DNA from: DATKZB01 sp035528235 | GTDB taxonomy: Bacteria > Planctomycetota > Phycisphaerae > FEN-1346 | DNA length: 25,225 nucleotides | Direction: 5' to 3' | NCBI GenBank assembly: GCA_035528235.1 | Contig: DATKZB010000321.1 | Span: 1 to 25,225 of the forward strand | In this document: positions 7,063 through 14,516 of the stretch, one piece after another | Layout of the letters: each line of letters starts with the position of its first letter | How positions within the stretch are numbered: the first letter of the stretch is position 1 | Notes under the pieces: generated by a model | What the model saw: the letters and a program-made list of their open reading frames with translations, nothing else | Databases searched by the model: none | What the model was told of the DNA's origin: nothing | Made by a program: the position numbers and the translations under genes

Positions 7063-7797
7063 TTACTCGGACTGGTCCCCAATCTTGACCACGCGCTGGG
7101 CAAAGAGTTTCTCCGTGAACCCGCCCGGCGGATAGTACGTGGCTTGAACGATCACCGCCGTGCCGGCCTCAATCTCCTTGTCCCACAGCAGCGGGAACAC
7201 GTACGAGCGGTCCACGGGGTCGTAATACTTGCGGTTGCCGGCGGCGTCCAGGATGGCCACGAACCAGTGGCCCAGGCGGTCGCCCCGTTTCTCGCCCGAC
7301 TGAAGGCGGTACGTGAAGACCTCGATCCGGTACGACCCGATGGCCTTCGTGGGGTCGCCGAACTGGTCGAGCGGTTGGAGCCGCACCTCCAGGCCGTCGT
7401 CGCCGGGCACGTTGTCGAAATTCTTGCTCCGCGTGAAGAACCCCACCACGAGGCTCTGCGGGGCAAACATGACGGCCCAGGGCGGGGCGGGCCTGGCGCC
7501 GCCCTCGGGCTGCGGCAGGCGGGGCGCCTCGGCCGGCTGGTCCGTCGGTTTCACAAAGACGTCGCCCAGCATCACCTCGCGCAGCCGGATGAGGCCCGTC
7601 ACCAAGCGTTCGCGGGTCTCGTCCTCGGGCACCCTGAGCGCCTCTTCGCGCAGCGCGTCGGCCAGTTTCACCACCATCTCGTCCCGCTCGTAGCCGCCGG
7701 TCCGAAGCGACGTGCACCCCGTCGTCAACAGGCCGACGAAGCCGACCAACACGGCCACCCGCGCCACGCGCGGCACCCGCTTGATGGATCGCTCCAC
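7063..7797 (-). CDS. Lipoprotein, unknown function, related to the one at 5615-6253
   Basis: A 244-residue lipoprotein with GTG start at 7797, preceded by AAGGGAG 8 bases upstream. The signal peptide ends in LLTTGC (Cys28). A helical N-terminal part (residues about 40-80, KLADALREEALRVPEDE) is followed by a Pro-rich linker. The C-terminal domain has LVVGFFTRSKNFDN, PGDDGLEVRLQPLDQFGDPT, YRIEVFTYRLQSGEKRG, GHWFVAILD and VIVQATYYPPGGF. This order of motifs parallels the plus-strand lipoprotein at 5615-6253 (PGDERLKIVIEPLD and onward), suggesting paralogy. It is the first gene of a three-gene operon with two BamE-like lipoproteins, driven by a near-perfect promoter. I do not recognise a named family. 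Confidence 0.75.
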   Translation of the reverse strand: MERSIKRVPRVARVAVLVGFVGLLTTGCTSLRTGGYERDEMVVKLADALREEALRVPEDETRERLVTGLIRLREVMLGDVFVKPTDQPAEAPRLPQPEGGARPAPPWAVMFAPQSLVVGFFTRSKNFDNVPGDDGLEVRLQPLDQFGDPTKAIGSYRIEVFTYRLQSGEKRGDRLGHWFVAILDAAGNRKYYDPVDRSYVFPLLWDKEIEAGTAVIVQATYYPPGGFTEKLFAQRVVKIGDQSE

Positions 7798-7835
7798 TGG
7801 TTGGCTCCCTTCGCGCTGACAATTATTCAGGGCGG

Positions 7836-7865
7836 ATTATAGGTCCCCGCTACGCCGGGTGTCAA
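7836..7865 (-). promoter_or_regulatory. Strong consensus promoter of the lipoprotein operon
   Basis: On the minus strand TTGACA (7860-7865), an 18-bp spacer and TATAAT (7836-7841): both hexamers are perfect. The predicted leader is about 30 nt before the GTG at 7797. It is the best sigma-70-type promoter in the window. Confidence 0.75.
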
Positions 7866-7909
7866 CCTTTATGGACCCCACCCCCGCCCGCGCACCCGGC
7901 AAGTTTGCC

Positions 7910-7937
7910 TTGACCCGCCCGAGACGGGGCCTAGACT
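7910..7937 (+). promoter_or_regulatory. Predicted asnB promoter
   Basis: TTGACC (7910-7915), 16-bp spacer, TAGACT (7932-7937). It is placed about 22 bp before the asnB ATG and diverges from the lipoprotein promoter 45 bp away. The hexamers match those upstream of dnaN exactly. Confidence 0.55.
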
Positions 7938-7959
7938 CGCCGGACTGGGAGGCACGTGT

Positions 7960-9900
7960 ATGTGCGGCATCGCCGGCATCGTCCGGACCGACGGGGCACC
8001 CGTGGACGCCGACGTCCTGGGCCGGATGGTGGCCGGCCTGGCCCACCGCGGCCCCGACGAACAGGGCTTCTGGATCGACGAGGGCCGCACGGCCGGCCTG
8101 GGCGTCTGCCGCCTCGCCGTCATCGACCCGCCCGGCAGCCGCCAGCCGATGGCCAACGAAGACGGCTCGGTCCGCCTCGTCTACAACGGCGAGATCTACA
8201 ATTACCGCGACCTGCGCCAGCGCCTGTCCGCACGCGGACACCGCTTCGCCTCGGCCGGCGACACCGAGGTCCTCGCCCACCTGTACGAGGACGACGGGAC
8301 CGGCCTGCTGGGGCGGCTGGTCGGCATGTTCGCGCTGGCCATCTGGGACACCCGGACCCGGCGGCTGGTGCTGGCCCGCGACCGGTTGGGCCAGAAACCG
8401 CTCTACTGGTGGCGCGGGCCGCACGCCCTGGTCTTTGCGAGCGAACCGGCCGCCCTCCTGGCCTGCCCCGACGTGCCGCGCGACATCGACCCGCCGGCCA
8501 TCGCCGCGTTCCTACGATTCGGCTGCGTGCCCGCGCCGGCGACGGGTTTTGCGGGCATCGCCAAACTGCCGCCCGCCCACTATCTTGAGTTCGACGCCGC
8601 CACCGGCCGCCTGGCCGGCCCGGCGCGGTACTGGGACATCCCGCGCGGCCCCGTCGACACCGGCACCAGCGCCGCCGCGTGGCGCGAGCGGCTCGTCGGG
8701 ACCCTCTCGGAGGCCGTCGCGTCGCAACTGGCGGCCGACGTGCCGCTGGGGCTGCTGCTCTCGGGCGGTCTGGATTCGTCGGTCGTGGCGGCCCTGGCGG
8801 CCGAGCACGCTGGCGGCACCTTGCGGACCTTCACGGTCGGCTTCGGCGAAAAACGGTGGGACGAAACGCGGTACGCCCGGGTCGTAGCCGACCGCCTGGG
8901 CACCCGGCACACCGAGGTCCGCGTCGAGCCGCGGTGCCTGGAGACCCTCGAGACGCTCGTGCGGCACCACGGCGAACCGTTCGCCGACTCGTCCGCCGTC
9001 GCCATGTATCACCTGGCCCGCGAGGCCCGGCGCGAGGTAACGGTGGCCCTCTCGGGCGATGGCGGCGACGAGTCGTTCGGCGGGTACCCGCGCCACGCCG
9101 CCATGATGCTGAGCGAGAGCCTGCCGGCGGGCCTGCGGTCGCCGCTCGCGCGCCTGGGCCGGGCCATGCGGCCGCGGGCCGGTCGCAAGAGCGCCTGGAA
9201 TGCCGCGCGGCGGTTTCTGGCGGCCCTCGACCTCGACCCCCTGCCGCGATACTTGGCGTGGCGGTCGCTCTTTTCGAGCGACGACCTGGCGACGCTACTG
9301 GCGCCCGACTTCGCCGCCGAGGCCCTCTCCGCGGACCCGCTGGGGCCGTGGCGCGACGCCATCGCAGGCCTCGAGGCGCGGCCGTGGCTCGACCGCGCGA
9401 TGGCCATCGACCTCCAGGACTACCTGCCGAACGATTGCCTGGCGAAGGTCGACGTCGCCTCGATGGCCCACGGCCTGGAGGTCCGCTGCCCGCTGCTCGA
9501 CCACCGGGTGGTGGAACTGGCGCGGCGGATGCCGGCGAACCTGAAGTGGCGCCGGCGGCTGGGGCGGCCGCCCCTGGGCAAGTGGATCCTGCGCCAGGCC
9601 TTCGCGGGGCGGCTGCCGCGGCGGATCCTCGGCCGGGGCAAGATGGGATTCGGCGTGCCCGTAAGTCGTTGGCTGGCAACCGATTACGCGGGGTGGATGC
9701 GCGGTATCCTGCTCGATGCCGGGACGGCGACGCGGGGCTTCGTGCGACGCCAGGCCGTCGAGCAACTCATCGACGAACACACCTCGCTTCGCGCCGACCA
9801 CGGCGAACGCCTCTGGGCGCTGCTGTGCCTGGACCTGTGGCGGCGGGCGTTTCTCTCTGAGCCGCGAGCGTCGGCGAGCGGACCGCGATTCACAGGTTGA
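7960..9900 (+). CDS. asnB: Asparagine synthase (glutamine-hydrolysing)
   Basis: A 646-residue AsnB-type enzyme that makes asparagine from aspartate with ATP and glutamine as nitrogen donor. The N-terminal glutaminase (Ntn) domain starts MCGIAGIV with catalytic Cys2, followed by LAHRGPDEQGFW and VYNGEIYNYRDLR. The synthetase domain has the pyrophosphate-binding loop SGGLDSS at residues about 268-274, then ALSGDGGDESFGGYPRH. The ATG at 7960 has GGGAGG 7 bases upstream. Homologues near exopolysaccharide loci can have other amidotransferase roles, so the substrate is inferred. The last 14 or so codons (LSEPRASASGPRFTG) lie in a dispersed repeat rather than in conserved sequence, and the end overlaps purB by 11 bp, tail to tail. 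Confidence 0.92.
   Translation: MCGIAGIVRTDGAPVDADVLGRMVAGLAHRGPDEQGFWIDEGRTAGLGVCRLAVIDPPGSRQPMANEDGSVRLVYNGEIYNYRDLRQRLSARGHRFASAGDTEVLAHLYEDDGTGLLGRLVGMFALAIWDTRTRRLVLARDRLGQKPLYWWRGPHALVFASEPAALLACPDVPRDIDPPAIAAFLRFGCVPAPATGFAGIAKLPPAHYLEFDAATGRLAGPARYWDIPRGPVDTGTSAAAWRERLVGTLSEAVASQLAADVPLGLLLSGGLDSSVVAALAAEHAGGTLRTFTVGFGEKRWDETRYARVVADRLGTRHTEVRVEPRCLETLETLVRHHGEPFADSSAVAMYHLAREARREVTVALSGDGGDESFGGYPRHAAMMLSESLPAGLRSPLARLGRAMRPRAGRKSAWNAARRFLAALDLDPLPRYLAWRSLFSSDDLATLLAPDFAAEALSADPLGPWRDAIAGLEARPWLDRAMAIDLQDYLPNDCLAKVDVASMAHGLEVRCPLLDHRVVELARRMPANLKWRRRLGRPPLGKWILRQAFAGRLPRRILGRGKMGFGVPVSRWLATDYAGWMRGILLDAGTATRGFVRRQAVEQLIDEHTSLRADHGERLWALLCLDLWRRAFLSEPRASASGPRFTG
9859..9881. repeat. 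Dispersed GC-rich repeat at the asnB 3' end
   Basis: This 23-bp segment begins GAGCCGCGAG and ends GCGAGCGG. It matches 19 of 23 positions with 23216-23238. Read on the minus strand it encodes PLADARGSE, a peptide string I recall from spurious translations in many GC-rich genomes. Here it forms part of the asnB C-terminus. Confidence 0.55.
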
Positions 9901-11332
9901 TGTCGGCCTCCAGGGCGGCGTCGCCGGCGTGGGCGTCGAGGATGGGCTGGACGTGCTCGGCCAGAAACTCGTCGACCTGTTCGGCCGCACGGCCGACGAA
10001 CCGCGACGGCTCCAGTTCGGCGCCGATGTCGACCTTGGCAAACGCCTTGTCGGCCTTGAGGCGGGCCAGCAGGTCGTTGGGTTTGCCCTCGATCTTGACG
10101 ACGCGTGCGGCCTCCTGGCTGTGGCCGCGGATGGCCTCGTGCAGGGCCTGGCGGTCGCCGCCGGCCTTGACGGCGGCCATCAGGATGTTCTCGGTGGCCA
10201 TGAAGGGCAGTTCCTCGCCGATGTGCCGCGCGATCATCTCGGGGTACACCACAAGACCTTCGGCGATATTCTGATATAAGCGCAGGATGGCGTCGGCCAG
10301 GAGGAACCCTTCGCCCAGGACGATGCGCCGCGCGGCCGAATCGTCGAGCGTCCGCTCGAGCCACTGCTCGGCGGCCGTGGCGGCGGCCGCCGGCTCCAGG
10401 GCCATGAGCACCCGCGCCAGGCCCGTCATCCGCTCGCTTCGCATCGGGTTCCGCTTGTACGCCATGGCCGAGGAACCGATCTGCGACGTCTCGAACGGTT
10501 CCTCCATCTCCTTGCAATTCGCCAGCAGCCTCAGGTCGTTGGCGAACTTGTGGGCGCTCTGCGCCAGGCCCGACAAGACGGCCAGCACCTGCGAATCGAC
10601 CTTGCGGGTGTACGTCTGGCCCGTGACGGGTTGCACCTGCGTGAAACCCATCCTGGCGGCTACCAGGCGCTCCTGCCGCATGACCTTGGCGTGGTCACCC
10701 TCGAAGAGCCTGAGGAACGACGCCTGGGTGCCCGTGGTGCCCTTGATGCCGCGGAACCGAAGTCCCCGGCGCGCGCCAGCCACGGCCTCGGCGTCCATCA
10801 CCAGATCCCACAGCCACAGGCAGGCCCGTTTGCCGACGGTCGTCAGTTGGGCCGGCTGGTAGTGCGTGAAGCCCAGCGCGGGCAGGGCCCGGTGCCGGCG
10901 GGCGAAGCCGGCCAGGCAGCCGATGGTGGCCGCCAGCCGCCGCTCGAGCACCCGCAGGCCGTCACGGATGGCCACCAGGTCGGCGTTATCGGCCACGTCG
11001 CACGAGGTGGCCCCCAGGTGGATGATGGGCCGGGCCGCCGGGCACTGTTCGCCAAAGGCGTGGACGTGGGCCATGACGTCGTGGCGGAGGGTGTGTTCGA
11101 GCGCCTCGGCCCGGTCGAAGTTGATGTCGTCGGCGTGGGCCTGCATCTGGGCCAGTTGCTCGTCGGTGATGGGGAGGCCGAGTTCCTTCTGGGCCTCGGC
11201 CAGGGCGATCCAGATTCGCCGCCAGGTGCGGACCTTGGCGGCCGGGCTGAAGAGACGCGACATCTCCTCGCCGGCGTAGCGGGCCAGCAGGGGCGACTCG
11301 AAGCGTTCGTAGGCGTTGGCGTCGGCGCTCAT
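9890..11332 (-). CDS. purB: Adenylosuccinate lyase
   Basis: A 480-residue fumarase/aspartase-superfamily enzyme. It cleaves SAICAR to AICAR and adenylosuccinate to AMP in purine synthesis. Family marks are RPIIHLGATSCDVADNADL, LGFTHYQPAQLTTVGKRA with His157, and the superfamily signature GSSAMAYKRNP at residues 286-296 with the catalytic-loop serines. The usual Pro after Met in that signature is Ala. Length and motif style are closer to the long (animal-type) ADSL branch than to the short Bacillus type. ATG 11332 is preceded by GGAGG on the minus strand. The gene ends inside the asnB tail (11-bp overlap, convergent), with no terminator seen between them. Confidence 0.93.
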   Translation of the reverse strand: MSADANAYERFESPLLARYAGEEMSRLFSPAAKVRTWRRIWIALAEAQKELGLPITDEQLAQMQAHADDINFDRAEALEHTLRHDVMAHVHAFGEQCPAARPIIHLGATSCDVADNADLVAIRDGLRVLERRLAATIGCLAGFARRHRALPALGFTHYQPAQLTTVGKRACLWLWDLVMDAEAVAGARRGLRFRGIKGTTGTQASFLRLFEGDHAKVMRQERLVAARMGFTQVQPVTGQTYTRKVDSQVLAVLSGLAQSAHKFANDLRLLANCKEMEEPFETSQIGSSAMAYKRNPMRSERMTGLARVLMALEPAAAATAAEQWLERTLDDSAARRIVLGEGFLLADAILRLYQNIAEGLVVYPEMIARHIGEELPFMATENILMAAVKAGGDRQALHEAIRGHSQEAARVVKIEGKPNDLLARLKADKAFAKVDIGAELEPSRFVGRAAEQVDEFLAEHVQPILDAHAGDAALEADINL

Positions 11333-11367
11333 CGGGGCCTCCGTTCGGGTCCTGGACGACCGGCGTC

Positions 11368-11397
11368 ATTATACCGCGGCGGGGCACGCCCTGCCAG
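11368..11397 (-). promoter_or_regulatory. Predicted purB promoter
   Basis: A perfect TATAAT on the minus strand (11368-11373) with CTGGCA (11392-11397) 18 bp upstream, 4 of 6 against TTGACA. It lies about 35 bp before the purB ATG, so purB need not depend on the regulator gene upstream. Confidence 0.5.
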
Positions 11398-11490
11398 CAG
11401 CCGCCCGGTTGGCCCATCCCCAGTCGGCCGGCGCGCGCAAAAAAAGAGGCCGCCGCATGCGACCCCGAAAGGCACCCCGTGCTCTATCAC

Positions 11491-12060
11491 TCAGCCGACG
11501 ATGTTGGTGGCCTCCTCGATGACACGGACCACGGCCGTCAGGTTGAACGGCTTGGCGATGCAGGAATCGAATCCCTCTTCCATCCGCAGCCTGACGCGTT
11601 CGTCGGTGAGTTGGTCCTCGGCGGCCACGACGCGCGTGGCCACGAGTTCCGGGTCCGACCGCAGCGCCAAGCGCATCTCGCGCGGCGCCATGCCGGGCAC
11701 CGACGTGTCGAGCAGCAGGACGTGCGGCCGCGTCTGGCGGGCCAGCAGGCCGGCCTCGAACACGCCCGTGGCCACTTGGACCTCGTAGTCGAAGCCGCTC
11801 TCCAGCGCCACGCGCAGGGCATCGGCGGCGTCATAGTCGCGGTTGACGATCAGGACGCGGGTCACGGCGCCATCGAGGCCGCGCAGCGGGATGCCGTGGG
11901 CCCTCATAAAACGAACCAGGGCTTCGCGAGGAATCCTGCGATCCCGCGAGCCCGGTATCTTGAATCCGCGTAACTGGCCGGCGTCAAACCACTTGGAGAC
12001 AGTCCGTGGCGCAACGCCGCACAGACGCGCCACCTCCCCCGTCGTCAGTACGTCCTTCAT
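11491..12060 (-). CDS. Excisionase-type HTH fused to a degenerate receiver domain
   Basis: A 189-residue regulator with an unusual domain order: DNA-binding domain first. Residues 4-55 form an excisionase/MerR-like winged helix (LTTGEVARLCGVAPRTVSKW, then GFKIPGSRDRRIPREALVRF). Residues about 67-186 form a CheY-like receiver. In it the likely phospho-acceptor Asp is in HVLLLDTSVPGM and the conserved Lys is in IAKPF. The acidic pair normally after beta-1 reads VNRDYD, and the Thr/Ser after beta-4 reads VVAAED. The receiver may therefore not be phosphorylated normally. HTH-first receiver fusions of this kind are, to my knowledge, typical of planctomycetes. ATG 12060 has only a weak G-rich site upstream. 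A strong promoter and two exact direct repeats lie in the 5' region. Confidence 0.85.
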   Translation of the reverse strand: MKDVLTTGEVARLCGVAPRTVSKWFDAGQLRGFKIPGSRDRRIPREALVRFMRAHGIPLRGLDGAVTRVLIVNRDYDAADALRVALESGFDYEVQVATGVFEAGLLARQTRPHVLLLDTSVPGMAPREMRLALRSDPELVATRVVAAEDQLTDERVRLRMEEGFDSCIAKPFNLTAVVRVIEEATNIVG

Positions 12061-12091
12061 CGCACTACCCCCGGTGCGAAGTCAACCCTCG

Positions 12092-12129
12092 CACAACCCC
12101 CGTACACATACGACCACAACCCCCGTACA
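12092..12129. repeat. Two perfect 15-bp direct repeats, 23 bp apart
   Basis: CACAACCCCCGTACA occurs at 12092-12106 and again at 12115-12129. The repeats lie in the predicted leader of the HTH-receiver gene, between its transcription start and ATG 12060. The 23-bp offset is about two helical turns, as for dimer operators. They could be an autoregulatory site or an RNA element. Confidence 0.7.
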
Positions 12130-12144
12130 ACGAAATGCATCAGG

Positions 12145-12173
12145 ACTATACCACAAAAACGGGCCCCAGTCAA
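12145..12173 (-). promoter_or_regulatory. Predicted promoter of the HTH-receiver gene
   Basis: On the minus strand TTGACT (12168-12173), 17-bp spacer, TATAGT (12145-12150): each hexamer matches consensus at 5 of 6. The predicted leader is about 78 nt and spans the CACAACCCCCGTACA repeats. The stretch 12174-12316 further upstream holds no gene I can support. Confidence 0.65.
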
Positions 12174-12316
12174 ATCGGCGGGGAAAAAGGCATGGTTTTT
12201 GCTCCGATTCCGCCCGCATAGCCGGAACATTTTGCCCATCTTGACACGACGGCGCCCCGAGCCAGGCGCCACGCGGGCCCGAGCGCGCCCGCCGCTGCGG
12301 CACGAAACCGGCCCCG

Positions 12317-12607
12317 TCACGGCAGCCCCAGGCGGCGGCGGACCTCGGCCGCACCCAGACCGCGCACCAGAAACACCTTCTCGGGCCGCGCTTGGCCGCG
12401 CACCAACTCCACGTCGCCCACGCGGACGCCCAGCGCCTTGGCCAGGACCGCGGCGACGGCCTTGTTGGCGGCGCCCTTCTCGGGCGGCCGGCGGACCGCC
12501 ACTTTCAGCCGCTCGCCAAGCGGCCCGACGATGCCTTCGCGCGACGCCCCCGGCACCGCCTTGACGGCCACTAGGGCGCCGGTCGCGTGAGGTTCCACCA
12601 TGCCCAT
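12317..12607 (-). CDS. yggU: DUF167/YggU family protein
   Basis: A 96-residue protein covering a whole DUF167 domain. Family pattern seen: AVKAVPGASREGIVGPLGER, LKVAVRRPPEKGAANKAVAA, then LAKALGVRVGDVELVRGQ and the final R-P-E-K-VFLVRG strand. The start may be ATG 12607 or the ATG two codons later. The family is widespread in bacteria, archaea and eukaryotes and has no established biochemical role. It lies 36 bp downstream of the small zincin gene on the same strand, probably in one transcript. Confidence 0.85.
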   Translation of the reverse strand: MGMVEPHATGALVAVKAVPGASREGIVGPLGERLKVAVRRPPEKGAANKAVAAVLAKALGVRVGDVELVRGQARPEKVFLVRGLGAAEVRRRLGLP

Positions 12608-12643
12608 GGGCGGAGAGTCTCCTCGAGTCGGTGCGGCCGGGGT

Positions 12644-13045
12644 TCATCCGAAATCGATGCGGCGCAGGTCGGCCTCGCTCAGGCCAAAGTGGTGGCCGAT
12701 CTCGTGCAGGACCGTCTTGCGGACCACCTCGCGGATCGTCTGCTCGAACTCCTCGTCGTCGGCCTCCGGCGGGCAGCTGGCGTCGGCCTCGGCCAGGACC
12801 GGGTCGCGATAGATGACAATCTGGTCGGGCGCCACGCCCGAGTACTGGGTGGTCCGGCGGGTCTGCGGCACGCCGCGATACAGGCCCAGCAGCGTGCCCC
12901 GGCCCAGGAGGCCCATCTCGCGGAGCGTGCGGCGCGACGGCCGTGCCGCCACCACCACATCGACGTTATCGAGCCGCGCGGCAAACTCGGGCGGCAGGCG
13001 GTCGACGGCCTCGTCGACGAGTTCCTCGAATCGGTCGCGGTCCAT
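12644..13045 (-). CDS. Small zincin-like metallopeptidase family protein (DUF1025-type)
   Basis: A 133-residue protein starting MDRDRFEELVDEAVDRLPPE at ATG 13045. An upstream in-frame ATG at 13111 sits right in the predicted -35 region, so I rejected it. The zinc-binding motif HEIGHHFGLSEADLRRI is near the C-terminus, with the Glu following the first His as catalytic base. LDNVDVVVAARPSR, LLGLYRGVPQTRR and IVIYRDP are typical of the short bacterial metallopeptidase family often annotated as zincin_1. The substrate is unknown. It is the first gene of a likely pair with yggU. Confidence 0.85.
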   Translation of the reverse strand: MDRDRFEELVDEAVDRLPPEFAARLDNVDVVVAARPSRRTLREMGLLGRGTLLGLYRGVPQTRRTTQYSGVAPDQIVIYRDPVLAEADASCPPEADDEEFEQTIREVVRKTVLHEIGHHFGLSEADLRRIDFG

Positions 13046-13082
13046 CGCGCGGGGGCCCTTTCGGTCCGTGTCTCGTCGGCCG

Positions 13083-13111
13083 ATAATAGCCTTTGCTCGC
13101 CGGCCCTGCAA
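13083..13111 (-). promoter_or_regulatory. Predicted promoter of the zincin-yggU pair
   Basis: Minus strand TTGCAG (13106-13111), 17-bp spacer, TATTAT (13083-13088). It lies about 38 bp before ATG 13045. Confidence 0.5.
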
Positions 13112-13125
13112 GCGGTCTGGCGGCG

Positions 13126-13155
13126 CCCCGTGGGAGAGGGGTCAGGGGTGAGGGG
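13126..13155. repeat. Dispersed GGGAGAGGGGTCAGGGGTGA-type repeat
   Basis: A purine-rich 30-bp stretch that on the minus strand translates as LTPDPSPTGRR, a string I recall from repeats in many GC-rich genomes. It is followed directly by GCGACCATGCC, which resembles half of the palindromic repeat found at 21023, 21111 and 23173. Only one copy occurs in this window. Confidence 0.4.
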
Positions 13156-13175
13156 CGACCATGCCGATTTTTTGG

Positions 13176-13204
13176 TTGCCTCCGAGCCCATCCGCCTCTA
13201 CACT
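13176..13204 (+). promoter_or_regulatory. Predicted promoter of the rpsP-trmD-rplS operon
   Basis: TTGCCT (13176-13181), 17-bp spacer, TACACT (13199-13204), each matching consensus at 4 of 6. It lies 65 bp before the rpsP start. No other promoter-like sequence was seen in the gap. Confidence 0.4.
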
Positions 13205-13269
13205 ACTCGACTCGCCAAGTGGGTTGCTGCGCGCTTGGCGCGGCAAGCGTGCGAAAGGAGCCATCAAAC

Positions 13270-13704
13270 GTGGCAGTATGCATTCGTCTGAAGCGGCTGG
13301 GCCGGGCCAACCGGGCCTTCTGGCGCCTCTGCGCCACCGATAAGCGCGCGGCCCGCGATGGCCGCGTCATCGAGGAACTCGGGCACTACGACCCCTTCCT
13401 CCGGGACGAGGACAAGATCAAGATCCATCGCGAGCGGGTCGTCCATTGGCTCAAAGCGGGGGCCAGGCCGTCCGATACGGTCGCGCAAATGCTGAGGCAC
13501 CTGGGTCTCGACGCCAAGGGCAACGAGATTCCGCCCAAGGCCTGGCCCAAGAAGAAGGGCCCGCCGCCCAAGGCGGCCGAACGCGTCGCCGCCGAGAAGG
13601 CCAAGGCCCAGGGCGAGGCCCCCGCGGCCGACCAAGCCGCGCCGCCCGCCGATGAGGCCGCGCCGCCCGCCGATGAGGCCGAGCCCAAGGAGGCCGATGC
13701 GTAA
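13270..13704 (+). CDS. rpsP: Ribosomal protein S16 with long C-terminal extension
   Basis: 144 residues, against about 80-90 for most S16. I chose GTG 13270 because it starts the conserved MAVCIRLKRLGRANRAFWRL block (S16 consensus begins M-V-x-IRL-x-R-x-G) and has AAAGGAG 9 bases upstream. The core runs through IEELGHYDPF and VVHWLKAGARPSDTVAQMLR to about residue 85. The extension is rich in Ala, Pro and Lys (WPKKKGPPPKAAERV) and ends with two exact copies of AAPPADE, encoded by a 21-bp tandem repeat at 13636-13677. It is the first gene of the rpsP-trmD-rplS group; rimM, usually between rpsP and trmD, is missing. Confidence 0.92.
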   Translation: MAVCIRLKRLGRANRAFWRLCATDKRAARDGRVIEELGHYDPFLRDEDKIKIHRERVVHWLKAGARPSDTVAQMLRHLGLDAKGNEIPPKAWPKKKGPPPKAAERVAAEKAKAQGEAPAADQAAPPADEAAPPADEAEPKEADA

Positions 13705-13739
13705 CTGCCGCACGCGGCGGCCTCGCGGCAAGGTGCGAC

Positions 13740-14453
13740 ATGGCGTTGCGGATGGACGTCATCACGCTGTTCCCCGAAGCCTTCGACAGCGTGCTGGCAT
13801 CGAGCATCGTCGGTCGGGCCCTGCGGGAAGGCCGCGTCGAGGTCGTCCTGACGAACCTTCGGGACTTTGCGGGCGACGCGCGCGGCACGGTGGACGATAA
13901 GCCGTTCGGGGGCGGGCCCGGCATGGTGCTCCTGTGCGAGCCGGTGTTCCGGGCGGTGGAGCACGTTCGGGGGCTGGACGGGCGGCCGGCGGCGGTGGTG
14001 CTTCTGACGCCGCAGGGCGAACGACTGACGCAGGCACGCGTCCGCGACCTGGCCGCACGCGAGCGGCTGATTCTGGTGTGCGGCCATTACGAGGGGTTCG
14101 ACGAGCGGATTCGGACGCTGGCCGACCTGGAGGTTTCGATCGGCGATTACGTGCTGACCGGCGGCGAATTGCCCGCCATGGTCATCATCGACGCCGCGAC
14201 GCGGTTGTTGCCCGGCGTCCTGGGGGCCGAGGACGGCGCCCACGACGAGAGTTTCGGCGAGGGTCTGGCGGCCGGCGGCCTGGAGTACCCGCAGTACACG
14301 CGGCCGCGCGAGTTTCGCGGCATGGCGGTGCCCGACGTGCTTCTGTCGGGCAACCATGCCGAAATCGCGCGGTGGCGGGCCGAGCAGGCCAAGGCGCGGA
14401 CCCGCCGGCGCCGCGGCGACCTGCTGGGGCCCCCGGGTCCGGGCGAGACGTAA
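13740..14453 (+). CDS. trmD: tRNA (guanine-37-N1)-methyltransferase
   Basis: A 237-residue TrmD of the SPOUT class, which methylates G37 next to the anticodon to prevent +1 frameshifting. The N-terminal DVITLFPEAFDSVLASSIVG is diagnostic. It is followed by the KPFGGGPGMVLLCEPVF loop and the trefoil-knot SAM-binding region: VLLTPQGERLTQ, LILVCGHYEGFDERI and SIGDYVLTGGELPAMVIIDA. EYPQYTRPREFRG and PDVLLSGNHAEIARWR complete the family pattern. The start at ATG 13740 has only AAGGTG as a ribosome site, and a second in-frame ATG four codons later is also possible. It is 35 bp after rpsP and 63 bp before rplS. Confidence 0.95.
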   Translation: MALRMDVITLFPEAFDSVLASSIVGRALREGRVEVVLTNLRDFAGDARGTVDDKPFGGGPGMVLLCEPVFRAVEHVRGLDGRPAAVVLLTPQGERLTQARVRDLAARERLILVCGHYEGFDERIRTLADLEVSIGDYVLTGGELPAMVIIDAATRLLPGVLGAEDGAHDESFGEGLAAGGLEYPQYTRPREFRGMAVPDVLLSGNHAEIARWRAEQAKARTRRRRGDLLGPPGPGET

Positions 14454-14516
14454 GATCGGTCGGCCACCGCCTTGGGCGGGACCGGCGTCGCACCTAACTT
14501 GAGGAAGGGCAGGACC

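Noticed and set aside
11420..11470. Rho-independent terminator between the HTH-receiver gene and purB (run of A on the plus strand)
   Set aside because: The T-run on the minus strand is present, but the preceding GCGGCGGCCTC has no complementary arm upstream, so no stem forms next to it.
13046..13111. Longer zincin protein starting at ATG 13111
   Set aside because: The extra 22 residues are Arg/Lys-rich and not conserved-looking, and that start would fall on the predicted -35 box.
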